Below, one piece after another: positions 23,100-35,331 of a stretch of DNA of 64,000 nucleotides (within the stretch, counting starts at the first letter, position 1; every line of letters starts with the position of its first letter). The position numbers and the translations under genes are program-made. The DNA comes from Ditylenchus dipsaci. Lineage: Eukaryota; Nematoda; Chromadorea; Rhabditida; Anguinidae. The notes under the pieces were generated by a model. The model searched no databases. It saw nothing but the letters and a program-made list of their open reading frames with translations, and was not told the DNA's origin. Location: the NCBI GenBank assembly GCA_004194705.1, contig SADC01001345.1:1-64000 (forward strand). Reading direction: 5' to 3'.

Positions 23100-24620
23100 G
23101 TCTATTCGAGATTGATTTCAAGACCTATAAAAAAGGTTTCACATGGTCGCTTCAGTGTGTAAAATTCTGATAATGTCGGCGGACTGCCAGAAAAAGGACG
23201 AGAATAGGCTGCTAGAAAGTGTGAAAAGCGTTTACTGCGCTCTATTGGTTTTCAAACTTTCAAAGCCAAAATTCCAAGCAACCTTTCAACGCTGCTACAA
23301 AAAAATTTCTTCTTTTATTGTGATATTTTTTTGCTATATTAATTACTTTGAAGAAAAATCGCTGTTATTATTTCAAATTTGATCGTTGAAATGAGAAGAG
23401 AAGGTAATGTCTTATATAGATATTATGCGGGTTATATATTTGCGGGCAGATTATGCGGGAACATGCGCCCCTATCCACTCTGCCGGGGCTGTCACCTTAA
23501 GCGGTTCGTTAAATCAGTTTATGTCACTTACCTTACAGCTCTTACGATTAATCTGCTAGCACATCCACTGATTCAAAACCCTTGCCTTTGTATTTCCTAA
23601 GCATACTTAAATAGGCACTTTCCTGGCACCCGGACACTTTAGTACTATCCTAGTCGTTCTGAGCTATCTACGTAGTTGTAGCACGATTGATGATTTGGGT
23701 GTATTCAGGCTATTTACGTGGTTTAGGCACCATTTTGTTGGCTCGAATTTATCCATGAAGTCTCGGTGCCTTGTCGTGTCCCCCTTTAGTGAATTCACAA
23801 CAAAAAAAACCGACTTTCAGAGGCTTTTGGCCTTTCAAAATGTTGGATTCTGAGCGATCCAAGTTATTTATAGACTCTAAACTTCAATTTCCCGGAAAAT
23901 TTCGACCTGAAATAAAAAATTTGATCACTTTGTCAACAATGTTTGATCTGATCTTGATCTAAACTGATCTGACCTGAAATAATCTGATCTAGATCGATCT
24001 GATCTTTGCACACCTTTGCTTAGTACTATTGTAGTGCTTCAGATGTTCGTATATCAAAGCATTTGATCATCTATCTAGCACCGATAGTTAACCATCCGTT
24101 ACGTGCCAGCTTCCTTATTACAACACCATAAACTTGCAAATAAACTTGCAAATAGACTCGAAGTATGCCAAACGAAATGATTCACAGTGTCACTGGATTC
24201 TTTGATCAGAATATGAGAGAAAAGCTGTGCACAACCTCTAAGGCCATGGTGAGTATATCAAGGAGCACAACGCAAACGACAGTTGGATCCCTGACCCAAG
24301 AATCCCTTGGATCCCTGGCTTATAGATATTCTTGACTGTGTAGCAATTATTAGGCGAAATAGGACGTTGACTATCGTGGTGCGACTGTAGATCACAATTC
24401 GATGTCTTCTTAATTTCCATTCCAGTCAACGGCAATGGTTCTATAAAAGTTCTAAGAAAGACGATGCTCGTCGTCGACAATGAAAATTAGTGCAAGTATT
24501 TCACATGTTTGAATTTGCGCAGGACGCTGTTTTATTGCGAAAATATTTAGAACTTTTTTCGTTAACGTAATTATATCATTGAAAAAGCATAGTGGGCATT
24601 GAAAACTGAACCCACTCGTA
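23100..24620. other. No confident gene; short GATCT-rich patch
   Basis: Open frames of 63-82 codons show no family signature. At 23944-24005 the motif TGATCTGATCTTGATCTAAAC is a cluster of GATCT words of unknown origin. Confidence 0.4.
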
Positions 24621-24627
24621 AAATTGA

Positions 24628-24802
24628 AAGTGCGTCCCCCATCTTTCAAAAAGTATCGAAATCGAGAGGGTGGTGTATATTTAGTTTACGCCAATTCTGT
24701 ACTTCTGCTTAGGCTTAGGTACAATAAAATTACTTAATAATAAGCGTAACATGCAAAACGCATACCTCTCGATTTCGATATCTTTGAAGGGTGCGTTCCA
24801 TA
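24628..24802. mobile_element. Fold-back MITE
   Basis: GTGCGTCCCCCATCTTTCAAA and AAGTATCGAAATCGAGAGG at the left are mirrored by CCTCTCGATTTCGATATCTT and TTTGAAGGGTGCGTTCC at the right, around a 90-bp centre. Confidence 0.65.
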
Positions 24803-24937
24803 TAACACACCTCAATGTAAAATTTTATTTTATTTCTGATTTTAGGGGGAGGGGGGGGGTTGTGTTTAGGCACTTTTTTGTAGCTTTGACTAAAACTGGT
24901 CATTGTGAATCCGTATGAGCATAAATATGCTCATCCT

Positions 24938-25034
24938 GAGTCAGGATCTATTCAGGATCTAATTAACTGTGAAATTTTTCGAGTGATATACGAGAAATTT
25001 CACATTTAATTGAACGGCACAGATCCTGACTCTT
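24938..25034. repeat. Small inverted repeat
   Basis: GTCAGGATCT...TAATTAACTGTGAAATTT is opposed by AAATTTCACATTTAATTGAAC...AGATCCTGAC. The centre CTCGAGTGATATACGAG-like sequence extends the stem imperfectly. Confidence 0.6.
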
Positions 25035-25206
25035 AGTCTAAGTAACTTTTAATAAAAAAAAAACACTATTTTTCAAACAATTACAAATTTAAAAAAAACA
25101 CGTTGAACATTTTCGGAGCCAAAAAGTGTCCTGCGAGCATTCAATTTTTGGAATCAACCATGCCTGCTATGGCATGGTTCTTTAAAGATAGGCTCTATAT
25201 GTGTTT

Positions 25207-25616
25207 GCATACCTCTCGAAAAAAAACTTGCCTTGGTCCCCCCTGTTGATTTTTTTTCGCAGCTTTTTTTATAATATGTCTTGGTCAAATCGGGGTTTTT
25301 CGCAACTTTTTTTTCTCTTTTGTTCTGGTGTATTTTCACGTTCCGTGATACTATTAAGATACTTTCGCTGGCAATATGAGCTTTATATCTCTATTTTTCA
25401 CCGAAAGAAAATTTTTTTTGGTTTAACGAAGATTAACCAGAAAATGCAATTTTGCTGTTTGGAATAAGATGTGAAATTAAAAACTTTGTATAACTTAAAG
25501 ATTTTTGGAAAATTATTAATTTAAAAAATGCGAAAAAAAACAACAGAGCGGAATTTTGCAAATTTTGCAAAAATATCAACAGGAGGGACCAAGGCAACTT
25601 TTTTAGGCAGGGATGC
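25207..25616. mobile_element. Fold-back MITE, TTGCCTTGGTCCCCCC group
   Basis: AAAAACTTGCCTTGGTCCCCCCTGTTGAT at the left is mirrored by ATCAACAGGAGGGACCAAGGCAACTTTTT at the right; arms are about 45 bp. Open frames across it are incidental. Confidence 0.65.
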
Positions 25617-25657
25617 GATCACATATGGAGCCTAAAAAATTTTGATTGTTACAGAAG

Positions 25658-25829
25658 TAAAGTCGACTCTCAATTTAGTGTGCACCTCGGTTTAGTGTAC
25701 ATCTGGATTAAATCATTTTGGCGGCGGTTGATTAAAATGACTAGAATGAACCCTCGATTGAGTGTACACTTGATTTAGTGTACACCTGGAGCCAGTCCCC
25801 AGGGTGTACACTAAATCAGGAGTTGACTG
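25658..25829. mobile_element. pogo/Tigger-like MITE just upstream of the GT31 gene
   Basis: AAAGTCGACTCTCAATTTAGTG and CACTAAATCAGGAGTTGACTGTA form the ends, with repeated TTTAGTGTACACCTGG phrases inside. It lies about 70 bp 5' of the GT31 start codon, or within a 5' intron if the CAG at 25890 is an acceptor. Confidence 0.65.
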
Positions 25830-25897
25830 TATAAATAAAAAATTATGAAATAGTTCAATGGTCTGTGGCTATAACCATTTGCAGTTTTCAGGCATTT

Positions 25898-28800
25898 ATG
25901 CAGATGTTGCGAATCAAATCTATATATTTAAAAGCCTTTCTGCTGCTAGCTTCTACGCTCTTGCTTCTATTTAACTGTCTATTAGTAATACCAAAAGGGT
26001 CATTCAAGCATTTATTTGATGAGCATGAGCAATCATCTAGCTCTTCTTCAACAATTTATGATGACACAAATACAGAAAATTATCTGTATTCCACAAATAA
26101 CACTAGCAGTGAATTAGCTGATACAGAAGAAAAGGATAGTTCTGTGTCTTCACTATATAAAACCTTCAAGGCAAAGTTCATGAACTTAGAGTTTAACTAC
26201 ACTTTGCCAATTCCTGAAAATAATATATGTCAAAATGCTAGTGTGTTTGTATTTGTGCCATCAAGACCTACAGCATCTGATAGACGCACAGCTATTCGCT
26301 CTACTTGGTATGCTGAAAGGGTAAGCACAATTCAGTCAGCTATAGAGGCATTCATTTAAACCAGGGGCATGCTCGCGCCGATCGGAATATTTTTAAAGTC
26401 GAGTACCAGGTCATTATAAAATAGAATTATTTTGAAATCCAGATTTGTTCAGTATTTGTGATAAGTAATCAAAGCCACTCTCACGGTTCACCGTAAATGC
26501 TCATGTCACGTTGTGTTTCAATCAACCGAAAATAAGAAAGTTTTGAGGTCAATTTCAAGATTTTTAGGTGAAAATTCAAAATATAAGAAGTGGGATCGGT
26601 AAAACTCTCGGGATTTTTTTGTACCTAAATAGAACGCAAGAAACAGATTTGCAAAAAAATTCAGTCTGAGATATAGGTCCTCAAAAAGCGGGTGTCGGTT
26701 AATAGACACTTAGAGCATTTACGGTAATAGCATGGGTGGCTCAGTGGTAAAGCAACGATGAACTGTGGTGGACTGATCCCGACTGGAAGCGATGTTTTTG
26801 CTAGACTCTCACAAAAAATGCGATATTTTGATTATCTTTTGAATTTTACAGGTAGTCGCCTTTCAAAATATTGCCATCGGCGACGAGCATGTCCCTTCCA
26901 CCCTTTGATCTAAACATTTCCACCAAAAAAAAACTGCAAACTTTTTTTGTGGAAAATATCCAAAAATCAGGGCCTGTTCACAGAATTTGAAGGCAGCGCA
27001 GAATTTGGCGAAATTCTATTAATTTCTTTTTGAATTTTTTTCTTCGCACTACAAATTTTTTTCAAAAGTTCTGAACCATGCACTAGTTCCCCCTGTATCG
27101 TCGGTTTTGGTGTTTGGATGGGCAAGACTAAAAGTAAGGACCAAGCAAAAATCGCGTGTTACACATTATATACCTAAAATTGTTAGATCAAACTGAGTCA
27201 AACTGCGTTTACAAAATTTGGAAAACGGCATAGAAAAAAAGTTATAAAGGCTTAAAAGTGTCGATGTTTCTTGGATCAGCCTGTATATAGACTAATAAAG
27301 TAGTTGTGCACAATGTGCACAAAAAAGTTTCAAATAAAATTATTGTCAAATTAGGTTAGTCCCGCGCAAATACAAATTTATAGACCTGATATGCTTATTA
27401 AGTTACATGGTCCTTTATCAGATGAACCCCGGTGTCGCAAGTCTTAATATTTCTTATACGAAAAAGCTTTCAGCCATCAAATGTAGTATTCAAATTTGTG
27501 CTTGGTAGAACAAATGACGCCGTAATCACTAATTTATTGGCAGAAGAGCAAAAACAGTTTAATGACTTAATACTTTATGACATTGAAGACACTTATGAAA
27601 ATCTTTATCTCAAGGTAATTAAATTTTATTTATGGAATTGAAGTGGAGTTATTCATTTTGAGGTTCACGCAGCTTTCAACTGGCAGCAAACCTTTTGCAA
27701 CTCTACCAAATATGTGTTGAAGGCGGACGATGACACTATTGTAGATCTGAATAGACTGCAATACTGGATAAAAAATAAGTTTGATGGCTATCAAACAAAG
27801 AATCCTTCTATTATTTTGGAAGCGTTTGGAGAAGGGGAAGACCAATTCGCAACAAAAATCACAGATGGTATTTTTTTAACACCGAGACAGGTGATTTTAA
27901 CAAGAACATGAAAAGTCCCAGAATTTGGACTAAATCAGATTTGCAATAACGACGTCTAAAGTCTAACTAGCTTTGACATCGCACTAATAATTGTAAATAT
28001 ATCATTAGAGCTGACTTAAAAGTCGAAAATCTAGCCGAGGGCTGTAAAAAAGAACAAAAAAGCGAAGATAGCAGCATTCGATAGCAGTCTTCTTTCCACC
28101 ATTTACACTAGGCTTTGCGTCTTGGTACTTCCTAAATGTGGCGGTAAAAATAAATAGCAAAAATTAGTCCTAATGGTGCTTTTGCCGAACTCTTCAGTGC
28201 GCACTGTCCCATATATGGACAAAAGTTTAAAATGGTTTTTTTTCTTTACAAATGATTTATTTCTCAGAACTTAATTTTTATCAAGTCGTGGAAAAGGGAT
28301 AAAATTTGCTAGTTACTGAAAAAACCAACATGTCATGTGAAAAATTCGGAAAGCTTATTGGGTCTGAATAGGCCGAAATTCAAGTTTTAAAAAAACTTTC
28401 TCGATGTTTGAAAGGCAAAATCGTAGATTTTACCCAGAAACAGAATTGCACACTCCTGTACTAAAACCGGACATCGATATCTTCGGTGGTCACCGAGAGA
28501 AACCTTTTTGAATTTGTCACATACAGTCGAACCTCTCATTAACATACTCCCCATTAACATACACCTCTCATTAACATACGGCCGGCCCGGTCTCGTTCTA
28601 ATAATTGGCTCTCCCATTAACATACAGTCAAAGCTTTTTTTAATTTTTTCAAATTAAATCCTGTTTCTACGAAAAAAAAATTCTGCAAAATCTTACTTTT
28701 TTTATGAAAATTTCGAAAAAACTTGAGGGATGAAGGCAAATTTTTTTCAATTTTTATAAAAAAAAATTGCCTTTGTCCCCCAAGTTGTTCTAAATTTGTT

Positions 28801-31800
28801 ATGAAAGACTGCCTTAGTCTCCCAAGCTGATTCAAACGGGCATGATCACCTGTTTACAATTTATCCCTGCATATTCTGAAATGTTTCCGAATCATTGAAG
28901 TTTTATACAGATTTTTCAGCTTAGTTTCTAACAAAACAAGGCCTAGAACTTTTTTTAGGTATAGTTTGTTAAAAACCAAGTCGAAAAATCCGTACAGAAG
29001 TTCAATAATTCGGAAAAAATTTTTGAATTGGCGGAACAAATTTTGCCTCAGGCGAGTATGCCCCTATTACTGAGAGGTGTGTTTCCGAAATTGACTGAAA
29101 GGTGTGTTCCTAAATTTGGCCTCAAAATTGAACGGACTCTCCCATTAACATACACCAAGCTAAATTATGGAATCTGGCTCTCTCATTAACATACTCCCCA
29201 TTAACATACACCTCTAATTAACATACGGCAAGTCCCGGTCCCAAGGTGTATGTTAATGAGAGATTTGACTGTATATGGAACAGGAGGGGGGGGGGGAACG
29301 ACTGGCGAAATAAGCATCCTTGAAATTTTTAGGACCAGACAAACCGTGGTTGCACGGATGCCGGCACCGGTGTACGGCATTAGGCGTTTAGACTGCGTTT
29401 GGAGCCATTTTCAATTTCCAGCTTTTTTTTGAAAAAGCTCGGTGACACTGTCTCTATTTTTGACAATTTTTCATTTTATTGGCTGATCAAGTCCAAAGAT
29501 TGCAATAATTCTGATTTTACCAGTCATTTTTTCAAAATATTATAATTTATTTGATAAAAAACACGGTCTTGATAAACAAACACCTATTTTTCAGAATATC
29601 ACTGGTCTAAATAAGAAAATTGTCGGATTTATAAAAAACGACCCGCAAAATCGGAATCCGTGCAATTTTTGGAGCTAGGTTAACCAAAGACAACTGGCTT
29701 TAATTTTCAAAAATATAGGTGAAAAGTGTCGAACCCTTGGCGGAACGAACTTGTCTGATATATGGACAACTTTTGTGCGCACTGTTCCATATATGGACAG
29801 CTCCCGGCGCCCTGTCCCAAATGTGAGACATCCAAACGACTGTAAGTCATAAATAACCCCCCTCCCAAAAAAAGGTCATGAATAACCCGTTGTAACGTAA
29901 AAAGGGGTGCTAACCAACGGCGCTACACGTGTGGATCGTATAGAATAGTCGTAACTTTACCTATATGTAACATAACCCCCTTAGTAGGGAGTAACAGGCG
30001 CTGGCCTGCCAAAGCCTAAAAAAACTTAAAAGATAATGCTGAAGACTACGAATACGATATTTTCTCTAAAAGGAGCCCGGTGATTCTATTTTTCGATCAC
30101 CAGAAATCAGAAAAATTTTAGGTCGATCTCGAGATTTTCGGGTGCTGATCCAAAATCCGAAAGGCGAAATCAGTGGAGCTCGTGAGAGTTGAGAAAATGC
30201 AATCAACTGACTGTGCTCTGAGATACAGCCGCTTGAAGTTGAGGGGGCTTCTATTAGAAAAATACGGTATTTGAATTAGGAACTAATATTGGACAACGGT
30301 CATTAATACTAAATTTACCAATCAATTAAAACAAATTTATTTTGGCTTGAAAAATAGAAACGAATTATAGGTACGTTTCTCGAGAAGTTTACCCTAAGCT
30401 GAGGTTTCCAAACTACTGCAACGGCCCTGTCTACATGCTATCCTCACAGGCTATAACAGGTGTTTTTTAGTGAAAAAACCCGTTTGATTAATACTCTGAT
30501 TTGTAGATATACTTGAAACTTTACCCTTTGTTAAAGGATTCACTATTGAGATCTTTGTATACAGGAGTTGTTAGTGAAACGGCTGGAATAATTAGACAAG
30601 ACATCATCGAACATTTCAGATGGAGCACATTTGTATGTTTTCTAACCTTTTTTAGTCTTTTATACCGAAAATAGAAATTTGAGCGCCGGCATCACATATT
30701 TATAACTTCTCCCACGCCTTTTTTTTACTCAAGTTAAGAAAGGCACAGCCTACACGGTTTAGGCATTTACTTGAATACTTTTAGTCAACTTTTTTTTCAA
30801 AGTGGTGCTTTAAGAAACCCTTAAAAATTATTCGTGGGATGTAAATTACGCGCAGTTTTTTGAAAACTTGGCAAGGTATCTCCTTGCCGAGCTGTGATCT
30901 AGACACACACTTTTGATCATCTTACTACACAGATGAAAAGCCAACGACTTCAACAATCTCTCAATAGTTTTTATTCCGCTTACAAATGCAACAACAACAG
31001 ACAGCATACATAATAACAAATGATCGTTCAAAACACAGGCATTGATTCTTTTCGGAAACTCTTCCACGATTTCGCTGATTGTGTCCAAGTCAAAATATGA
31101 CCACCCCCTTGCAAAGCACGCTTGAGAGCCTGTAAAACATAAATAAGCAGCTTAAACGCAATAATAGCAAACATAGCGGTCGAAATCAATCAAGAAGGTG
31201 CATTTTTTATTTGCTACAAAAATTAAAAAAAAGTGCGCCTAATTCTGACACACCCTGTATATGACACTAGCCTTCAAGGAGAAGGGAACATATAACAGTA
31301 ACGTCGATTAGGGCTCTTCAGTATTGAATCTCAATATCATATTTTGACTTCCGCATATGGCAAGAAAAATCTAAATCTTCGAAAAAAATGGAAAGTTTTT
31401 CAGTTTGAATATTTATTGTCATGAGCGGAATTAAAAATTGACAATGACAATGATTTTTACGATAGATCAATACTAAAATGCACATTTTTTTAAGAAAATC
31501 GAGTATGCTGAACATGAGCCCAGTGTCAGAACTTCAAATATGTGAAAGATTTAGAAAAGTGAAAAAACGCTTCTAAAGTCAAAGTGAACTTTTATCAAGA
31601 TTTTTTGGCGCCTAAAATAAGTTCCACAGCAAAATTTTTGACTTGTACAAAGTTTCTGGACACAGCATTAAAAGCCCCTTAATTTTACATCGAATAGATA
31701 AAAAATTTTAAAAGATGGTGTCATGGAATTCCTGATTAAAGAAGAAATAAACTTCCATAAATCTTTAAAAGCATTTAGTGAGAAACTTCTTATTTTGTTA

Positions 31801-32330
31801 GTGACACTACAATTCTAACACCGGATTTATGTTCAACATGGTCGATTTGCATGCAAAACTGTCTTTTTAATTCAGAAATCGGCTAAAATTCATTGGCGCC
31901 CTCAAAACACTTTACGCCCCGAAGTAGTGCAAGTTGATTAAAATACTTATTCAAGCCGTCAAATTGCTCATTTACGCTCTCCAATTTATTGTTTGCGCCT
32001 TCAAATTGCTATGAATTAGCAAGCAATCAATGTTATAAAAATGTTCTCACTAGGGTCATATGCGCCTCTCCAATAATTTCTGGAGTGTACCTGAAACCAC
32101 CATTAAAAAAATGTACAAAAAACACTTGTAAGTAATACAAATGCTTTCAAAGGCCAAAAAACTATTGGGAGGGAGGATGGTGTTATAGGACACAATCGCC
32201 ATAGGTTTTTACTTCTGTCACACAAGCTCACTGTTTGCAGATAGATTATACGGAAAAGTGCAGTCCAGACCATACACCTCTATTGACCGCTATGTACTCT
32301 TACAGAGCCTCACAAATGAAGCGAGCATAT
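25898..32330 (+). CDS. GT31-family beta-1,3-glycosyltransferase (galactosyltransferase-like)
   Basis: Type II Golgi enzymes of this family transfer galactose or N-acetylglucosamine in beta-1,3 linkage. Exons: 25898-26320 (141 codons), 27474-27614, 27663-27867, probable 30565-30632, possible 32241-32330; a terminal exon 32644-32697 is conceivable. Start ATG at 25898 gives a short basic cytoplasmic tail and a signal anchor (KAFLLLASTLLLLFNCLLV), then a Ser-rich stem with N-x-S/T sites. Catalytic region: VFVFVPSRPTASDRRTAIRSTW is the R-R-x-A-I-R-x-T-W signature; FKFVLGRTNDAV; DLILYDIEDTYENLYLK; YVLKADDDTIVDL carries the DxD metal-binding motif. Using the donor at 27868 joins in phase to an exon reading TDGVVSETAGIIRQDIIEHF, comparable to the family's G-x-A-G block. 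The usual W-Y-x-x-Y-P-x-Y segment is not recognisable, so it is divergent. Introns hold MITEs. Confidence 0.82.
26489..26726. mobile_element. ACCGTATTT-family MITE, variant ends, in GT31 intron 1
   Basis: ACCGTAAATGCTCATGTCACG and TTAATAGACACTTAGAGCATTTACGGTAA are the inverted ends. The inner phrase GAGATATAGGTCCTCAAAAAGCGGG matches GATATATAGGTCCTCAAGG in the member at 32993-33239, which shows the relationship. Confidence 0.65.
26729..26795 (+). repeat. tRNA-like head (decayed tRNA or SINE)
   Basis: GCATGGGTGGCTCAGTGGTAAAGC resembles an acceptor/D-arm with the internal A box, and GGACTGATCCCGACTGG is a damaged B box. The strict cloverleaf does not close, so it is more likely a SINE head or pseudo-tRNA than a functional gene. 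It starts directly at the right end of the MITE. Confidence 0.4.
28524..29271. mobile_element. pogo/Tigger-like element in a GT31 intron
   Basis: CAGTCGAACCTCTCATTAAC and GTTAATGAGAGATTTGACTG are the ends, flanked by TA (28522-28523, 29272-29273). Terminal phrases CATTAACATAC are repeated four or five times at each end. The centre has GCCTTTGTCCCCCAAG phrases. There is no transposase. It lies in the 2.7-kb intron after the DDD-bearing exon. Confidence 0.8.
29410..29765. mobile_element. Relic of the GTTCGTCCCGCC palindromic MITE family
   Basis: TTCTGATTTTACCAGTCATTTTTTC at the left and AAACGACCCGCAAAATCGGAATCCGTGCAATTTTTGG at the right, then GTGTCGAACCCTTGGCGGAACGAACTT, follow the layout of 20155-20573. 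The left terminus is eroded. Confidence 0.5.
29845..30035 (+). repeat. Dispersed repeat, second copy of 1300-1420
   Basis: AAGTCATAAATAACCCCCCTC, GGTCATGAATAAC, CCCCCTTAGTAGGGAGTAACAGGCGCTGGCCT and AAAAGATAATGC run in the same order as at 1300-1420, with an extra internal segment here. Confidence 0.6.
30053..30269. mobile_element. ACCGTATTT-family MITE in a GT31 intron
   Basis: TACGATATTTTCTCTAAAAGG and CTTCTATTAGAAAAATACGGTA are the ends. The interior GATCTCGAGATTTTCGGGTGCTGA and GGAGCTCGTGAGAGTTGAGAAAATG match other members. Confidence 0.75.
30846..31129 (-). CDS. Possible exon of an unknown minus-strand gene
   Basis: Reading right to left, an acceptor (TTTTACAG) at 31130 opens a 94-codon frame ending at a stop at 30846. 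It includes CFARGWSYFDLDTISEIVEE, a hydrophobic run (LLLCMLSVVVAFVSG) and a Cys/Lys-rich tail. Composition looks coding, but I do not recognise it. It lies inside a GT31 intron on the opposite strand, so it could be a nested gene, a transposon remnant or chance. Confidence 0.25.
31135..32230. other. Intronic or intergenic stretch without recognised features
   Basis: No supported exon or clear inverted repeat. If the exon at 32241-32330 belongs to the GT31 gene, this is intron. Confidence 0.4.
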
Positions 32331-32992
32331 GTAAGGTTGAAGAGGGTTAGATGCTAGTCAAGTGTTATTAATAAATAGTATACTTTTTAATATTGTTTGT
32401 AAAATATTTTGAACCTATTGCTTGAGAAACTTATTGATTTAAATTTATAATTTAAAATCAATGTTTTGTAAGAGTCTTTTTCGATAAATCTTTCCGTCGC
32501 AGTCGATTTTTTAAAGGATGGGCAAACTTTTTGAAAAAATTGTTTTCAAAAAAAGAATAATTTATTGGAAAGGCCTATACGAAAAAGTTTCTAATGTTTT
32601 GATTGCATTAACACTCACAGAAGAATGACTTATTATTTTGCAGATAGGGAAATTTATCTCTTTGAACAAAAAAGAGGGTTGGTGCTTAGCTGTGTGATCG
32701 AAAATTTGGCAAAAAATTGCTAAAAGCGTCTTTTGTTCTTTGGTCAAGTAGGAGTTCTTGGGGTTTTTAAACAGCCAATATATACACCAAATCAAAGTGG
32801 AAGTGAAGGAAAATGTATTAGTCAGAAGGAGCGAAACCTGGTGAGTATAAAAGATGAGGCAGGACTTTGCATCCGAGCTAAAAAATGCTATTAATTCAAT
32901 CAGATCAATTGCAATTAGGCAACGCTATCAAATTCAACTTTAAAATTTTTCAAAATCAGGTCACCATACCGGTATGATTTCCAAATCTCACT

Positions 32993-33239
32993 TACCGTAT
33001 ATTCTCTATTAGAAGGCCGGGCCTTCTATTTTTCAACCCTAAAAAAGTCGGAAAAAAATATTTCGATTTTGAGATTTTCGGGTGCTCAACTAAAATTTTA
33101 AAAGTGGAACCAGGTGAGCTCGTGCTAACTAAGAAAACGCGAAAAACAGATTTGCGAATTTCTTTTTCTATGCTGATATATAGGTCCTCAAGGGGGGCCT
33201 TCTATTAGAGAGGGGCCTTCTAATCGAGAATATACGGTA
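32993..33239. mobile_element. ACCGTATTT-family MITE
   Basis: TACCGTATATTCTCTATTAGAAGG and CTAATCGAGAATATACGGTA are the ends, 247 bp. Inner phrases GATTTTGAGATTTTCGGGTG and GAGCTCGTGCTAACTAAGAAAACGCG are almost the same as at 39024-39268, which is inverted relative to it. Confidence 0.9.
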
Positions 33240-33429
33240 TTGGCTAAAAACAGTGTTGACTTATTTTCAAAATGAAACTGACCACACATTTTGTAGAAAA
33301 ATGTCAGAGCTTAAATAAAAGTGACTAGACAAGGAAAAAGTCGTTGAAATAAGCACCGAACAAACTTTCCGGACAACTTTCGCATCTCTTTTGTTGCATC
33401 TCTTTTTTAAATTGAATTTTATACCACGT

Positions 33430-34600
33430 ATTTACCGGAAACCTGCATAAAATGGACAATTGCTCCCTGTTCATAAAGACATTCTTACCTGCTCAGATAA
33501 TAGAGACAACAATTATTTGACTTCAAAATTTATCAGGCTATAACCAACTTTATCTGCCTTTCTTTTTGGTCCAAGTGGACGACACATGGTTTAGTTAGTG
33601 CATGGATTATCCATGAGAACTAAAGTTGGATCATAGGAAAAAATTTTAAATTTTAAAAGTTCTTTACAAGACGAAATATTAATATCCGGGTACCAGTACA
33701 CTACCTGAGTACAACAATATCAAGTGGTCGTCAATTTGGTGCAAATTTTTTTTACGTTTTTCATATTCCGAAACCTGTTTTCTGGACTAATTTGGGCATG
33801 CTGAAGATGGTTCAATAATAGTAAAAGAAGGTTTTGTATGGTATTTTTAGTTATTGGGAAATAATTGAACTCGCCAAAACTAGAAAATAGCTTACAAAAC
33901 GGCATTTCACCACTATCAAACTATCTTCAGCATTCCCGAGTTAGTCCAGAAAATAGGTTTTGGAACCCAAAAAAGTAAAAAAATTTGCTCCAAGTGGACG
34001 ACCACTTGGTTTGGTCGGTTCAGACTACAAATTTTTTCAAAATGTACGAATTTGAAAAGTGTGGACCATTTCGTGTGTGGACCAATTTGGTGTGGATCAG
34101 TTTGGTGCGGATCGATTCGCTTAACGCCCGTAAATAACCTGGACGAGGGATACTACCTCTAATTGTGGGGATCGGTTCAGTGAACTCAAAATTTACATTT
34201 GATAGCATGGTTGGTTTTCGATTTAATTTTTTTTTCAAAATTTCAGGCCATCCACGTGAACATACACCTGACCTAAAGGTACCTACCTGGGTTTTGGGGT
34301 CCAGATGGGTGAAACCGCGGTTTCGGTCCTATCAAACAGGATTTACCACACAATTTCACGTCGAAAATAAGGGTTTGAATGTGGTGTGTTGACTGTTACT
34401 TTTCAAAAATTACTTCTACTATTTTTTTTGTCCCGGGAGGCGAATTGTCCCGGAGGCGAATTGTCCCGGGAGGCGAATTGTCCTGAGGCGAATTGTCCCT
34501 GGAGGCGAATTGTCCGGGAGGCGAATCGGCCCGGAGGCGAATTGTCCCGGGAGGCGAATTGTCCCGGAGGCGAATTGTCGCGGACCCGAAATTTAGGCAG
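33430..34600 (+). repeat. Large dispersed repeat, copy A
   Basis: Runs from TGGACAATTGCTCCCTGTTC through a fold-back module (33720-34016: CAAGTGGTCGTC ... GGACGACCACTTG, with ATGCTGAAGATGG facing CCATCTTCAGCAT), a TTGGTGCGGATCGATTCGCTTAAC segment, a GATAGCATGGTTGG segment and a minisatellite. Copy B (35540-37060) has the same order. The open frames inside are repeat artefacts. Confidence 0.8.
34431..34578 (+). repeat. Minisatellite of about 17 bp, GGCGAATTGTCCCGGGA, array 1
   Basis: About nine units of GGCGAATTGTCCCGGGA with variants TGTCCTGA and TCGGCCC. All three frames stay open on both strands because the unit has no stop, which explains the repetitive predicted peptides. No gene is supported. 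Confidence 0.9.
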
Positions 34601-34860
34601 TAAAACTTAAATTTTTGGCAGCGAAATTCAAATTTTTGGCAGCGAAATTTGAATTTTTGGCAGCAAATTTCAAATTTTTGGCAGCAGATTTGATTTGGCA
34701 GCAAAATTCAAATTTTTAGCAGCAAAATTCAAATTTTTGGCAGCGAAATTCAAATTTTTGGCAGCAAAATTCAAATTTTTGGCAGCATATTTGATTTGGC
34801 AGCAGAATTAAAGATTTTGGCAGCAGAATTCAAATTTTTGGCAGCAGATTTAAATATTAG
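34590..34860 (+). repeat. Tandem repeat of about 21 bp, AATTTTTGGCAGCGAAATTCA
   Basis: About 13 imperfect units directly follow minisatellite array 1. The corresponding sequence after array 3 is absent, so this expansion is specific to copy A. Confidence 0.85.
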
Positions 34861-35186
34861 CCTTAAGTTTCATGGTCCTTTAACTTTTCTTGAGGTGCCA
34901 TTTATTTGCAGACAGATTTCCGTTCAGCTACTTTTGGATCGCCGCTTTTTTTTCTCTCAGAACCCTAACTAGCCAAAAAATACTAGAATTACTCGTTCAA
35001 AACGTCAAAAGAAATTACCGTATTTTCTGTAATTAGCCGACAAGTAACCATTTTTGTAAAGCGTTTTATTATTGGTTTTTTCCTGCTCTTAGTATTTGTA
35101 GTTTCCTACTTCAAACCGAGACACCACGTAAGCACACATATTAATGATCGACTGTTAGATATACAGAGTGTATTCGGGGACACGGA

Positions 35187-35331
35187 CAATTCGCCTCCAG
35201 GACAATTCGCCTCCGGGCGATTCGCCTCCGGGGACAATTCGCTCCAGGACAATTCGCCTCCAGGACAATTCGCCTCCGGGACAATTCGCCTCCCGGGACA
35301 ATTCGCCTCCCGGGACAATTCGCCTCCAATT
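35187..35331 (-). repeat. Minisatellite of about 17 bp, array 2 (inverted)
   Basis: About nine units of TCCCGGGACAATTCGCC, the reverse complement of arrays 1 and 3. Array 2 faces array 1 across 0.6 kb and array 3 across 1.6 kb, so either pair can fold together. Confidence 0.9.
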
